A DNA stretch of 64,000 nucleotides, taken from assembly GCF_002086735.1 (NCBI RefSeq), contig NZ_MVIJ01000030.1, positions 1 through 64,000 on the forward strand. Reading direction: 5' to 3'. Positions within the stretch are counted from its first letter, which is position 1, and each line of letters begins with the position of its first letter. The notes under the pieces were generated by a model. The model did not search any database, was not told where the DNA came from, and saw only the letters and a program-made list of their open reading frames with translations. The DNA is from Mycobacterium scrofulaceum. GTDB lineage: Bacteria; Actinomycetota; Actinomycetes; Mycobacteriales; Mycobacteriaceae. Below are positions 16,042-25,798 of this stretch, one piece after another. The position numbers were made by a program, and so were the translations under genes.

Positions 16042-17181
16042 ATGAAAGACACCGACGTCCTGGTGATAGGCGCGGGGCCCACCGGCCTCACCCTGGCCGC
16101 CGCGTTGCTCAGCCGCGGCGTTCGGGCGGTCGTGGTCGACAAGATGGCGGCGGGCGCAAACACGTCCCGCGCCGCAGCCGTCAACGCCCGCAGCCTCGAG
16201 GTGCTCGAAGAACTGGACGTGTCCCGACGGATGGTCAAGGCGGGGCTGATCGCGCCGCGGTTCACCATGCGGCAGGGCCGGCACATCTTGATCCCCGTCG
16301 ACTTCAGCGCGCTGCCGACGGAACATCCCTACACGCTGATGCTGTCCCAGGCCGACACCGAGCGGCTGCTGGTGGAGCGGCTTGGAGAACTCGGCGGCGA
16401 CGTCGTCCGCCCCAAGGCACTGAGCCGAGTCACCCAGGATGCGAGCGGCGTCACGGCGACGTTCGACGACGGCGACACCATCCGGGCCGGTTACGTCGTC
16501 GGGGCGGACGGCATGCACAGCACGGTTCGCACGCAAGCCGGGATCGGGTTCGCCGGCGGGGAATTCGCCGAGTCCTTCACGCTCGCCGACGTCCGCGTGA
16601 CCGGAGAGGCGCCCCGCAACGAGGTGATCCTGTTCTACGCCAAGGACGGCCTGACGGTGCTGGCGCCGCTGCCCGGGGACATCTTCCGCGTCGTCGCGCC
16701 GACCGCCGACCCGCCACCATTGCCGTCGGTGGAGTTCGTGCAGGCGCTCCTGGACGCCCGGGGATTCGGGCCGGGGCAAACGACCGTCACCGAGCTGGTG
16801 TGGGGATCCCGGTTCCAGATTCATCACCGCGTGGCCGACACCTACCGGGCCGGCCGGTTGCTGCTCGCCGGCGACGCGGCCCACGTGCACAGCCCGGCCG
16901 GCGGGCAGGGCATGAACCTCGGGATCACCGACGCCATGGCGCTGGCCGCGGCGCTCGCCGAGGTGCTGGCGGGCGGGCCGGACGGAGCGCTGGACGACTA
17001 CAGCGCCGCGCAGCGCCGGCGCGCCGAGCGGGTGCTGAAACTGACGGGACGCCTGACCCGGGTCTCGACCCTCCCGCGCCCGCTGCGGCCCCTCCGCAAC
17101 GCCGGAATACGCCTGGCCGCGGGGGTCCCGGCGGTGCGACGGCAGCTCGCGATGCGCCTGAGCGGGCTCGGCGCGGAGTGA
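16042..17181 (+). CDS. FAD-dependent aromatic monooxygenase (PHBH family)
   Basis: 379 residues. The N-terminal Rossmann motif GAGPTG (10-15) binds FAD; GADGMHSTVR is the DG motif of class A flavoprotein hydroxylases; GDAAHVHSPAGGQGMN is the second FAD-contact motif. The family hydroxylates aromatic or polycyclic compounds with NAD(P)H and O2, and includes antibiotic-modifying enzymes of the tetracycline/rifampicin monooxygenase type. A ribosome-binding site (GAGAGGAG) precedes the ATG. The divergent TetR gene and twin operators indicate induction by a small molecule. It is not part of the corresponding M. tuberculosis locus and is likely an accessory gene. Confidence 0.85.
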   Translation: MKDTDVLVIGAGPTGLTLAAALLSRGVRAVVVDKMAAGANTSRAAAVNARSLEVLEELDVSRRMVKAGLIAPRFTMRQGRHILIPVDFSALPTEHPYTLMLSQADTERLLVERLGELGGDVVRPKALSRVTQDASGVTATFDDGDTIRAGYVVGADGMHSTVRTQAGIGFAGGEFAESFTLADVRVTGEAPRNEVILFYAKDGLTVLAPLPGDIFRVVAPTADPPPLPSVEFVQALLDARGFGPGQTTVTELVWGSRFQIHHRVADTYRAGRLLLAGDAAHVHSPAGGQGMNLGITDAMALAAALAEVLAGGPDGALDDYSAAQRRRAERVLKLTGRLTRVSTLPRPLRPLRNAGIRLAAGVPAVRRQLAMRLSGLGAE

Positions 17182-17358
17182 CCCGAATACGCACGGGCCC
17201 AACATGACTCGACGTGGAGCACGAATCCCGCTGCAGGCCAGCCGTTTCGGCACCAGAAGGCCCCTAACAGCGCGCAGTCGCGGTGCGGCGTCGAATACGT
17301 AACCTTTTAGGTGTCGGCGCCCCCTCCGCGGCACCACCGCGATCGACAATCAGGCAAA

Positions 17359-18069
17359 ATGGGCGCCATGGACACTGGCGGGACCTCACCTCGCGTCTTG
17401 GTCGTCGACGACGACTCCGATGTGCTCGCTTCGCTGGAACGCGGCCTGCGGCTGTCCGGATTCGAGGTGTCGACCGCGGTCGACGGCGCCGAAGCCTTGC
17501 GCAGCGCCACCGAGACCCGGCCGGACGCGATCGTGCTCGACATCAACATGCCGGTGCTGGACGGCGTCAGCGTGGTCACGGCGCTGCGGGCGATGGACAA
17601 CGACGTCCCGGTCTGCGTGCTGTCCGCCCGCAGCTCCGTCGACGACCGGGTGGCCGGGCTCGAGGCGGGCGCCGACGATTACCTGGTCAAACCGTTCGTG
17701 CTCGCGGAGCTTGTCGCGCGCGTGAAGGCGTTGCTGCGCCGCCGCGGCGCGACCGCGACCTCGTCGTCGGAAACCATCACGGTGGGTCCGCTGGAGGTGG
17801 ACATCCCCGGCCGGCGCGCGAGGGTCAACGGCGTCGACGTCGACCTCACCAAGCGGGAGTTCGACCTGCTGGCGGTGCTCGCCGAGCACAAGACCGCGGT
17901 GCTGTCCCGCGCGCAGCTGTTGGAATTGGTGTGGGGTTACGACTTCGCCGCCGACACCAACGTCGTCGACGTGTTCATCGGATACCTGCGCCGCAAGCTG
18001 GAGGCCAATGGCGGCCCCAGGCTGCTGCACACCGTCCGCGGGGTAGGGTTCGTCCTGCGTATGCAGTAA
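17359..18069 (+). CDS. prrA: Two-component response regulator PrrA
   Basis: 236 residues, the same length as M. tuberculosis PrrA. The receiver domain has the acidic pocket VVDDDSD (15-21), phospho-acceptor D61 (VLDINMP) and conserved K in DYLVKPF. The C-terminal OmpR-type winged helix includes TKREFDLLAVL and NVVDVFIGYLRRKLE. PrrA is an essential regulator of intracellular growth and nitrogen/hypoxia responses in M. tuberculosis. The ATG at 17359 (MGAMDTG) matches the known start; a frame to 17311 is open but unsupported. prrB follows after 16 bases in one operon. Confidence 0.95.
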   Translation: MGAMDTGGTSPRVLVVDDDSDVLASLERGLRLSGFEVSTAVDGAEALRSATETRPDAIVLDINMPVLDGVSVVTALRAMDNDVPVCVLSARSSVDDRVAGLEAGADDYLVKPFVLAELVARVKALLRRRGATATSSSETITVGPLEVDIPGRRARVNGVDVDLTKREFDLLAVLAEHKTAVLSRAQLLELVWGYDFAADTNVVDVFIGYLRRKLEANGGPRLLHTVRGVGFVLRMQ

Positions 18070-18085
18070 CCAGGTCGAGCGGCCG

Positions 18086-19426
18086 ATGAATTTTGTCTCC
18101 CGGATCCTGACCCGTACGCCATCGCTGCGGGCCCGGGTCGTGGTCGCGACGGTCATCGGCGCGGCGATTCCCGTGCTCATCGTCGGCGTCGTCGTCTGGG
18201 TGGGCATCACCAACGACCGCAAGGAACGGCTGGACCGGCGCCTCGACGAGGCAGCGGGCTTCGCGATCCCGTTCCTGCCGCGCGGGCTGGACGAAATCCC
18301 CCGCTCCCCCAACGACAACGACGCCATCATGACGGTCCGGCGCGGCGACCTCGTCAAGTCGAACTCCGACGTGACGCTGCCCAAGCTGGACGTCGACTAC
18401 GCCGACGCCTACGTCAAGGGTGTGCGTTACCGGGTGCGGACCGTGGAGATTCCCGCGCCGGAGCCCACGTCGCTGGCCGTGGGGGCGACGTATGACGCGA
18501 CGCTGGCCGAAACCAACAATCTGCACCGGCGGGTGCTGCTGATCTGCGGCTTCGCGATTGGCGCGGCGGCCGTGTTCGCCTGGTTGCTGGCCGCGTTCGC
18601 GGTGCGCCCGTTCAAACAGCTTGCGCAGCAGACCCGGTCGATCGATGCCGGCGACGAGGCACCGCGCGTCGAGGTCCACGGCGCCACCGAGGCCGTCGAG
18701 ATCGCCGAAGCCATGCGGGGCATGCTGCAGCGCATCTGGGACGAACAGATCCGGACCAAGGAGGCGCTGGCGTCGGCCCGCGACTTCGCCGCCGTCTCGT
18801 CGCACGAACTGCGCACCCCGCTGACCGCGATGCGCACCAACCTCGAGGTGCTGTCCACCCTGGACATGACCGACGACCAACGCAAGGAGGTGCTGGGCGA
18901 CGTCATCCGCACCCAGTCGCGCATCGAGGCCACCCTGAGCGCGCTCGAACGGCTGGCCCAGGGCGAACTGTCGACGTCCGACGACCACGTGCCCGTCGAC
19001 ATCACCGAGTTGCTCGACCGCGCCGCCCACGACGCGATGCGCATCTACCCCGATCTCGACGTGTCCCTGGTGCCCTCACCGACGTGCATCATCGTCGGAT
19101 TGCCGGCCGGACTGCGCCTGGCCGTGGACAACGCGATAGCCAATGCCGTCAAGCACGGCGGCGCGACCCGGGTCCAGCTCTCGGCCGTCAGCTCCCGCGC
19201 CGGTGTGGAAATCGCCATCGACGACAACGGCAGCGGCGTGCCCGAAGACGAACGGACCGTGGTGTTCGAGCGGTTCTCCCGCGGGTCGACCGCCTCGCAT
19301 TCGGGGTCGGGGCTGGGCCTGGCGTTGGTGGCCCAACAGGCCCACCTGCACCGCGGGACCGCCGCACTCGAAAGCAGCCCGCTGGGCGGCGCACGGCTGG
19401 TGCTGCGCCTCCCGGGCCCGAGCTAG
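18086..19426 (+). CDS. prrB: Sensor histidine kinase PrrB
   Basis: 446 residues, full length. Two membrane helices (about 17-40 and 150-172) enclose a periplasmic sensor domain. A HAMP segment (about 172-225) leads to the dimerisation box with phospho-acceptor H240 (SSHELRTPLTAM). The ATP-binding domain shows N box DNAIANAVKHGG, G1 DDNGSGVPE, F box FERFSRGS and G2 SGSGLGLAL. It phosphorylates PrrA. It follows prrA with 16 bases between, so co-expression is expected. Confidence 0.95.
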   Translation: MNFVSRILTRTPSLRARVVVATVIGAAIPVLIVGVVVWVGITNDRKERLDRRLDEAAGFAIPFLPRGLDEIPRSPNDNDAIMTVRRGDLVKSNSDVTLPKLDVDYADAYVKGVRYRVRTVEIPAPEPTSLAVGATYDATLAETNNLHRRVLLICGFAIGAAAVFAWLLAAFAVRPFKQLAQQTRSIDAGDEAPRVEVHGATEAVEIAEAMRGMLQRIWDEQIRTKEALASARDFAAVSSHELRTPLTAMRTNLEVLSTLDMTDDQRKEVLGDVIRTQSRIEATLSALERLAQGELSTSDDHVPVDITELLDRAAHDAMRIYPDLDVSLVPSPTCIIVGLPAGLRLAVDNAIANAVKHGGATRVQLSAVSSRAGVEIAIDDNGSGVPEDERTVVFERFSRGSTASHSGSGLGLALVAQQAHLHRGTAALESSPLGGARLVLRLPGPS

Positions 19427-19567
19427 GGTCCCGCGGCGCGGATCAGTGAGCCCGGAATGCCCGCGGCTACAAGCGATTCCGGTATGTCGGTTTCCGGTGC
19501 CGCCGGCGGACGACCGCTGGCTCCCGGTTTCCTCGCCGCCCGCGGGGGCGTCGTGCACACTGGAGCG

Positions 19568-19831
19568 ATGGCCAACGGCAAGAAACCGACGGACAGCGAA
19601 ACCCTGGCACACATCCGCGACCTGGTCGCCGAGGAGAAAGCCCTGCGGGAGCAGCTGCAACAGCGCGACATCTCCGAATCGGAGGAGCACGATCGGCTGC
19701 GGCGGCTGGAAGTCGAACTCGACCAGTGTTGGGACCTGCTGCGGCAGCGCCGGGCGCTGCGGGACAGCGGCGGTGACCCGCGCGAGGCCGAGGTGCGCCC
19801 GCCCGACGAGGTCGAGGGCTACCTGAACTGA
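19568..19831 (+). CDS. DUF2630 family protein (Rv0898c homologue)
   Basis: 87 residues, the length of Rv0898c. It is a highly charged helical hairpin: SETLAHIRDLVAEEKALREQ and ERLRRLEVELDQCWDLLRQR-like heptads (about 10-60) suggest a coiled coil. The C-terminus ends DEVEGYLN. The ATG at 19568 has GGAG 4 bases before it. Its stop overlaps the apparent CTG start of the next gene. In M. tuberculosis the ompATb operon (Rv0899-Rv0901) lies between this gene and prrB; here only 141 bases separate them. Function unknown. Confidence 0.8.
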   Translation: MANGKKPTDSETLAHIRDLVAEEKALREQLQQRDISESEEHDRLRRLEVELDQCWDLLRQRRALRDSGGDPREAEVRPPDEVEGYLN

Positions 19832-21393
19832 GCCAACACGCGGCGGATGTCGACGTCGTCGTCGTGGGTGGCGGCCACAACGCCCTGGTGGCGGCGGCGT
19901 ACCTGGCCCGGGCGGGGTTGCGGGTGCGGTTGCTGGAGCGCCTGGGACACATCGGCGGGGCCGCCGTCTCGGCACGGGCCTTCGAGGGCGTCGACGTCCG
20001 GCTGTCGCGGTACTCGTATCTGGTCAGCTTGTTGCCGCCGCGCATCGTCGACGACCTGGGCGCCGCGGTGCGGCTGGCCCGGCGACCGTTTTCGTCGTAC
20101 ACGCCCGACCCCGCCACCGGCGGGCGCCGCGGGCTGCTGATCGGGGGGACCGGGGACACGTTCGCCGCGATCGGGGCCGCCGCCGACGAGCAGGGGTTCG
20201 CCGACTTCTACCAGCGCTGCCGGCTGGTGACCCGGCGGCTGTGGCCGACGCTGCTGGAACCGCTGCGCACCCGCGAGCAGGCCCGCCGGCACGCCGTGGG
20301 AAGCGCCGAGGCGACCGCCGCGTGGCACGCGTTGATCGACGAGCCGATCGGGCACGCCATCACCGCCGCCGTCGGCAACGATGTGGTACGCGGCGTCATG
20401 GCGACGGACGCACTGATCGGGACTTTCGCCCGCCTCGGCGACCCGTCGCTGATCCAGAACGTCTGCTTCCTGTATCACGTGCTCGGCGGCGGGACCGGCG
20501 ACTGGGACGTGCCCGTCGGCGGGATGGGCGCGCTGACCGAGGCGCTGGCGGCCGCCGCGGTCCGACACGGCGCCCAGATCACCACCCGCGCAGAGGTTTA
20601 CGCCGTCGACCCGGACGGCAGGGTGCGTTACCGCGTCCGCGACGACGAGCGCACGGTCCACGCCCGGTTCGTCCTCGCCGGCGTGACACCGTCGACACTG
20701 GCCGGCCTGCTCGGCGAACGACCGCCAACCCCCGCCCAGGGCGCGCAGGTCAAGGTGAACATGGTGCTGCGGCGCCTGCCGCGATTGCGCGACGCCGGCG
20801 TGGCGCCCGAGCAGGCCTTCGCCGGAACGTTCCACGTGAACGAGTCCTGGACCCAACTCGACAGCGGGTATGCCCACGCGGCCGCCGGGCAGATCCCGAA
20901 TCCGCTGCCCTGCGAGGCCTATTGCCATTCGCTGACCGACCCGAGCATCCTGTCGCCCGCCCTGCGCGAGTCGGGCGCCCACACGATGACCGTGTTCGGC
21001 CTGCACACCCCGCACTCGTTGTTCGACGGCACGTACTCCGGCGCCCTGCGTGACCGGCTCACCGACGCGGTGCTTGCGTCGCTGAATTCCGTTCTGGCCG
21101 AACCGATTCAGGACGTGCTGATGAGCGACGCCGAGGGCCGGCCGTGCATCGAGACGACGACCACCCTGGACCTGCACCGCAAGCTGGGGATGACCGCGGG
21201 CAACATCTTCCACGGCGGATTGTCGTGGCCGTTCGCGGACGACGACGACCCGTTGGACGCCCCGGCGCGGCTATGGGGGGTGGCCACCGCGCACGAGCGA
21301 ATCATGCTGTGCGGCTCCGGCGCCCGCCGCGGCGGTGCCGTGTCGGGCATCGGCGGGCACAACGCCGCCATGGCGGTGCTGGCCTCGCTGTGA
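19828..21393 (+). CDS. FAD-dependent oxidoreductase, phytoene dehydrogenase-like (Rv0897c homologue)
   Basis: About 521 residues. The N-terminal dinucleotide motif is DVVVVGGGHNALVAAAYLAR and the C-terminal FAD segment is LCGSGARRGGAVSGIGGHNA, typical of the CrtI/amine oxidase superfamily. The start is unusual. No ATG, GTG or TTG lies in frame upstream of the GTG at 19864, and that GTG would remove the first beta strand of the FAD fold. The CTG at 19828 overlaps the previous stop as CTGA and has GAGGG 9 bases upstream, so it is the best candidate. Substrate unknown; a lipid or isoprenoid is likely. Convergent with gltA2, with no bases between the two stops. Confidence 0.8.
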   Translation: MSQHAADVDVVVVGGGHNALVAAAYLARAGLRVRLLERLGHIGGAAVSARAFEGVDVRLSRYSYLVSLLPPRIVDDLGAAVRLARRPFSSYTPDPATGGRRGLLIGGTGDTFAAIGAAADEQGFADFYQRCRLVTRRLWPTLLEPLRTREQARRHAVGSAEATAAWHALIDEPIGHAITAAVGNDVVRGVMATDALIGTFARLGDPSLIQNVCFLYHVLGGGTGDWDVPVGGMGALTEALAAAAVRHGAQITTRAEVYAVDPDGRVRYRVRDDERTVHARFVLAGVTPSTLAGLLGERPPTPAQGAQVKVNMVLRRLPRLRDAGVAPEQAFAGTFHVNESWTQLDSGYAHAAAGQIPNPLPCEAYCHSLTDPSILSPALRESGAHTMTVFGLHTPHSLFDGTYSGALRDRLTDAVLASLNSVLAEPIQDVLMSDAEGRPCIETTTTLDLHRKLGMTAGNIFHGGLSWPFADDDDPLDAPARLWGVATAHERIMLCGSGARRGGAVSGIGGHNAAMAVLASL

Positions 21394-22686
<1,293 letters not shown>

Positions 22687-22732
22687 GAGAACCCCTTTGC
22701 GCTCTGGCTGGTATGGCTGCCCTGACTAGGTG

Positions 22733-22738
22733 CTTATA
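22733..22738 (-). promoter_or_regulatory. Candidate -10 element of gltA2
   Basis: Read on the minus strand this is TATAAG, 46 bases upstream of the gltA2 GTG. It is the only clearly AT-rich hexamer in the 128-base gap. No convincing -35 sequence was identified. Confidence 0.35.
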
Positions 22739-22814
22739 GGTGAAGGTAGTCGTTGTTGCGTTCGCGTGCCTGCCCGGGGTCGGGTCTGCGGGGTCGCCCG
22801 ACCCTCGGAGTGGG

Positions 22815-23474
22815 CTACGGCTGGAGGCGCTCGACCCGACCGCCGGTGACCCGGATCCGGTTATGCAACCGGTTCTCCCGCCCCTGCCAGAATTCGACCG
22901 ACTCCGGAGCGAGCAGATAGCCGCCCCAACCCGGCGGAACCGGCACCTGGTCGCTGTCGGCGAAGCGGGTGGTCACCTCCGCCAGCTGGTCGAGCAACGC
23001 CGCACGCGAGGCGATCGGGCGGGACTGGTGCGACGCCCACGCGCCGAGCTGTGAGCCGCGCGGCCGCTTGGACCAGTAGTCCTCGGTGACCTCCGGGGTG
23101 ACCTTGCTCACCGCGCCGCGAAGGTGGACCTGCCGGCCCAGCTGATACCAGGGAAAGGTCACCGATCCGTAGGGCGTCGCCGCCAGGTCGGCGCCTTTTG
23201 CCGAGCCATAGTTGGTGAAAAATGTGATCCCGGCCTCGTCCACGCTCTTGCACAACACCGTCCGGCTCGCCGGCCTGCCGTCCGCGACGGTGGCCAGCAC
23301 CATGGCGTTGGGCTCGGCGACGCCGGACCGTTCGGCGTCCTCGATCCATCTGCGCAACAAGGCAACCCAGCCGTCGGCGAGCCAATCCGCGTCGAGATCC
23401 GGACTGCCGTCCTTTTCCGCCGATCCGTATTCCACGCGCATTCGCTGCAGGTGCTCGGAGTCTGGTCCTGCCAT
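22815..23474 (-). CDS. pdxH: Pyridoxamine 5'-phosphate oxidase
   Basis: 219 residues. FMN/PLP-binding regions are conserved: PNAMVLATVADGRPASRTVL, FFTNYGSAKGADLA, WYQLGRQVHLRG, WASHQSRPIASRAAL and the C-terminal NRLHNRIRVTGGRVERLQP with active-site His/Arg. It oxidises pyridoxine or pyridoxamine 5'-phosphate to PLP with O2. PLP is the cofactor for the serC product and the class V aminotransferase in this window. The ATG at 23474 opens MAGPDSEHLQRMRVEY. It is divergent from citA, with 72 bases between. In H37Rv the interval between citA and gltA2 holds other genes (Rv0890c-Rv0895). Confidence 0.9.
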   Translation of the reverse strand: MAGPDSEHLQRMRVEYGSAEKDGSPDLDADWLADGWVALLRRWIEDAERSGVAEPNAMVLATVADGRPASRTVLCKSVDEAGITFFTNYGSAKGADLAATPYGSVTFPWYQLGRQVHLRGAVSKVTPEVTEDYWSKRPRGSQLGAWASHQSRPIASRAALLDQLAEVTTRFADSDQVPVPPGWGGYLLAPESVEFWQGRENRLHNRIRVTGGRVERLQP

Positions 23475-23546
23475 CGCGCCAACGCTACCGGGGCTTGCTA
23501 CCGGCCGGTAGCGTCGGCCGCAGGCTGGGGTGCGAGAATTTTCGGT

Positions 23547-24668
23547 ATGACTGTGGTCCCCGAAGACTTTGTCCCCGGCCTCGAAGGCGTCGTCGCCTTC
23601 ACCACCGAGATCGCCGAACCGGATAAAGACGGCGGCGCGCTGCGTTACCGCGGCGTCGACATCCAAGACCTAGTGGATCAGCAGGTCACCTTCGGTGACG
23701 TCTGGGGCCTGCTGGTCGACGGCAAGTTCGGCCACGGCCTGCCGCCCGCCGAGCCGTTCCCCCTGCCCATCCACACCGGCGACGTGCGCGTCGACGTCCA
23801 GGCCGGGCTGGCGATGCTGGCCCCGATCTGGGGGTACAAGCCCCTGCTCGACACCGACGACGCCACCGCCCGTGACCAGCTGGCCCGGGCCTCGGTGATG
23901 GCGCTGTCCTACGTCGCGCAGTCCGCTCGGGGCATCTACCAGCCCGCGGTGCCCCAGCGGGTCATCGACGAATGCTCCACCGTCACAGCCCGTTTCATGA
24001 CGCGCTGGCAGGGCGAGCCGGACCCGCGGCATGTCGAGGCGATTGACGCCTACTGGGTCTCGGCCGCCGAGCACGGCATGAACGCCTCGACGTTCACCGC
24101 CCGGGTGATCGCCTCGACCGGGGCCGACGTCGCCGCGGCGTTGTCCGGGGCGATCGGGGCGATGAGCGGGCCGCTGCACGGCGGGGCGCCGGCGCGGGTG
24201 CTGCCGATGATCGAAGAGGTCGAGCGCACCGGCGACGCCCGCGCCCTGGTCAAAAAGATCCTGGACAGCGGCGACAAGCTGATGGGCTTCGGGCACCGGG
24301 TCTACCGTGCCGAGGACCCGCGGGCGCGGGTGTTGCGCGCGACGGCGGAGCGGCTGGGCGCGCCGCGGCACGAGGTTGCGGTGGCGCTGGAGCAGGCCGC
24401 CCTGGCCGAGCTGCGCGAGCGCCGTCCGGACCGGGCCATCGAGACCAACGTCGAGTTCTGGGCGGCGGTGATCCTGGACTTCGCCCAGGTCCCGGCCAAC
24501 ATGATGCCGGCGATGTTCACCTGCGGCCGCACCGCGGGCTGGTGTGCGCACATCCTCGAGCAGAAGCGGCTCGGCAAGCTGGTGCGCCCGTCGGCCATCT
24601 ACGTGGGGCCGGCTCCGCGCAGCCCCGAATCTGTCGAAGGTTGGGACCGCAGCCTCACCCACGCCTGA
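23547..24668 (+). CDS. citA: Citrate synthase-like CitA
   Basis: 373 residues, the same length as M. tuberculosis CitA. Conserved citrate-synthase segments: YWVSAAEHGMNASTFTARVI (His), SGPLHGGAPARVLPMIEEV (His), GFGHRVYRAEDPRARVLRAT and IETNVEFWAAVILD (Asp). The short form lacks the N-terminal region of GltA2. It may use oxaloacetate with acetyl-CoA or propionyl-CoA. The ATG at 23547 lies 72 bases from the divergent pdxH start; no strong ribosome-binding site is seen. Confidence 0.9.
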   Translation: MTVVPEDFVPGLEGVVAFTTEIAEPDKDGGALRYRGVDIQDLVDQQVTFGDVWGLLVDGKFGHGLPPAEPFPLPIHTGDVRVDVQAGLAMLAPIWGYKPLLDTDDATARDQLARASVMALSYVAQSARGIYQPAVPQRVIDECSTVTARFMTRWQGEPDPRHVEAIDAYWVSAAEHGMNASTFTARVIASTGADVAAALSGAIGAMSGPLHGGAPARVLPMIEEVERTGDARALVKKILDSGDKLMGFGHRVYRAEDPRARVLRATAERLGAPRHEVAVALEQAALAELRERRPDRAIETNVEFWAAVILDFAQVPANMMPAMFTCGRTAGWCAHILEQKRLGKLVRPSAIYVGPAPRSPESVEGWDRSLTHA

Positions 24669-24799
24669 CGGCGCTCTCGTTGTCGGTACCCGGCGGTTGA
24701 ATGAGTGTCGCCGCGATGAGTTTTCGTCGCGGGCGCAGTCATAACTCGCGAGCCTGCCCGCCCCGGGCCGGCCTGGGAACCGACAGCAAGGAGAACACC

Positions 24800-25249
24800 A
24801 TGGCGCTCAACATCGAGCCCGCCCTGTCCCCGCACCTGGTGGTCGACGACGCCGCCGCCGCAATCGACTTCTACGTCAGGGCGTTCGGCGCCGAGGAGCT
24901 GGGGCGGGTGCCTCGTCCGGACGGGAAACTCATCCACGCCGCGCTGCGCATCAACGGCTTTTTGGTGATGCTCAACGATGACTTCCCCGAGATGTGCGGC
25001 GGCAAGTCGATGACGCCGACGTCGTTGGGTGGCACGCCGGTCACCATCCACCTGACCGTCACCGACGTCGACGCCAAGTTCCAGCGCGCGGTCGACGCCG
25101 GCGCCACCGTGGTCGCCCCGCTGGACGATCAGTTCTGGGGCGACCGTTACGGCGTGGTCGCCGATCCGTTCGGCCACCACTGGTCGATGGGGCAGCCGGT
25201 CCGCGAGGTCGGCTACGACGAGATCCAGGCCGCGATGGCGGGGCGGTAG
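24800..25249 (+). CDS. VOC family protein, PhnB/glyoxalase-like (Rv0887c homologue)
   Basis: 149 residues of the vicinal oxygen chelate fold in its PhnB-like form. Segments LSPHLVVDDAAAAIDFYVRA, HAALRINGFLVMLNDDFPEM and DRYGVVADPFGHHWSMG carry the usual His/Glu positions. The ATG is preceded by AAGGAG. Its M. tuberculosis homologue Rv0887c lies next to fprB. Here it marks the left edge of the 32-kb catabolic block, after which fprB appears at 57382. Substrate unknown. Confidence 0.8.
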   Translation: MALNIEPALSPHLVVDDAAAAIDFYVRAFGAEELGRVPRPDGKLIHAALRINGFLVMLNDDFPEMCGGKSMTPTSLGGTPVTIHLTVTDVDAKFQRAVDAGATVVAPLDDQFWGDRYGVVADPFGHHWSMGQPVREVGYDEIQAAMAGR

Positions 25250-25295
25250 CGCCGGCTATCGGCCGCGTAGTCCGGCCACAGGCCGTGGATCAGGT

Positions 25296-25634
25296 CTAGG
25301 ACGACGCGTTACCGGTCCCGATCAGCCGGTCGACCTCTTCCGTGCTGTACAACGAGACCCCGCCGGTGGCGAAGTTCGCCACATCGGCACTGGCGGCGGC
25401 CATCTCGGGTGATTTCAGCGCCCCTTTGAGATCTTCGAGGGAACCGAAGGTCAGGCTGGCCACCATGTAGTACGGGGCCTCGCGGTCAGGCATGAGCGAC
25501 CGACACTTGCCGGTGGTGAAGCCGGTCAAACCGGGGATCTTCAACGTCAACGGAACATGCGTGCTGCTGTAGTACTTCTCGAACGCTCCGGGGTCGGTGG
25601 GCTCGCCGTAGCAGACTGAGACTCGAAACATCAT
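25296..25634 (-). CDS. EthD family protein
   Basis: 112 residues with the dimeric alpha/beta-barrel EthD fold. Recognisable parts are FRVSVCYGEPTDPGAFEKYY, STHVPLTLKIPGLTGF and YYMVASLTFGSLEDL. EthD-like proteins accompany several degradation pathways without a settled activity. The double ATG at 25634/25631 follows GAGGAG. It is 164 bases downstream of paaZ on the same strand, so it may be the last gene of the paaZ transcript. It is the first gene of the block that has no counterpart in the H37Rv locus. Confidence 0.75.
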   Translation of the reverse strand: MMFRVSVCYGEPTDPGAFEKYYSSTHVPLTLKIPGLTGFTTGKCRSLMPDREAPYYMVASLTFGSLEDLKGALKSPEMAAASADVANFATGGVSLYSTEEVDRLIGTGNASS

Positions 25635-25798
25635 TTGCTCCTCACGGTTAAGGGGGATCGGATAGCACGGGACGACGAAGACCCGGATCGACGGCGGCCG
25701 AAATCGAACGAAAGCCGGTCTGGCGGCTTCGCTACGACCCCGAGCACTGCAGTCACGCCCCGGGCGTCAGGGGCTGGGGCTGCCGTCGCTTGACATTC

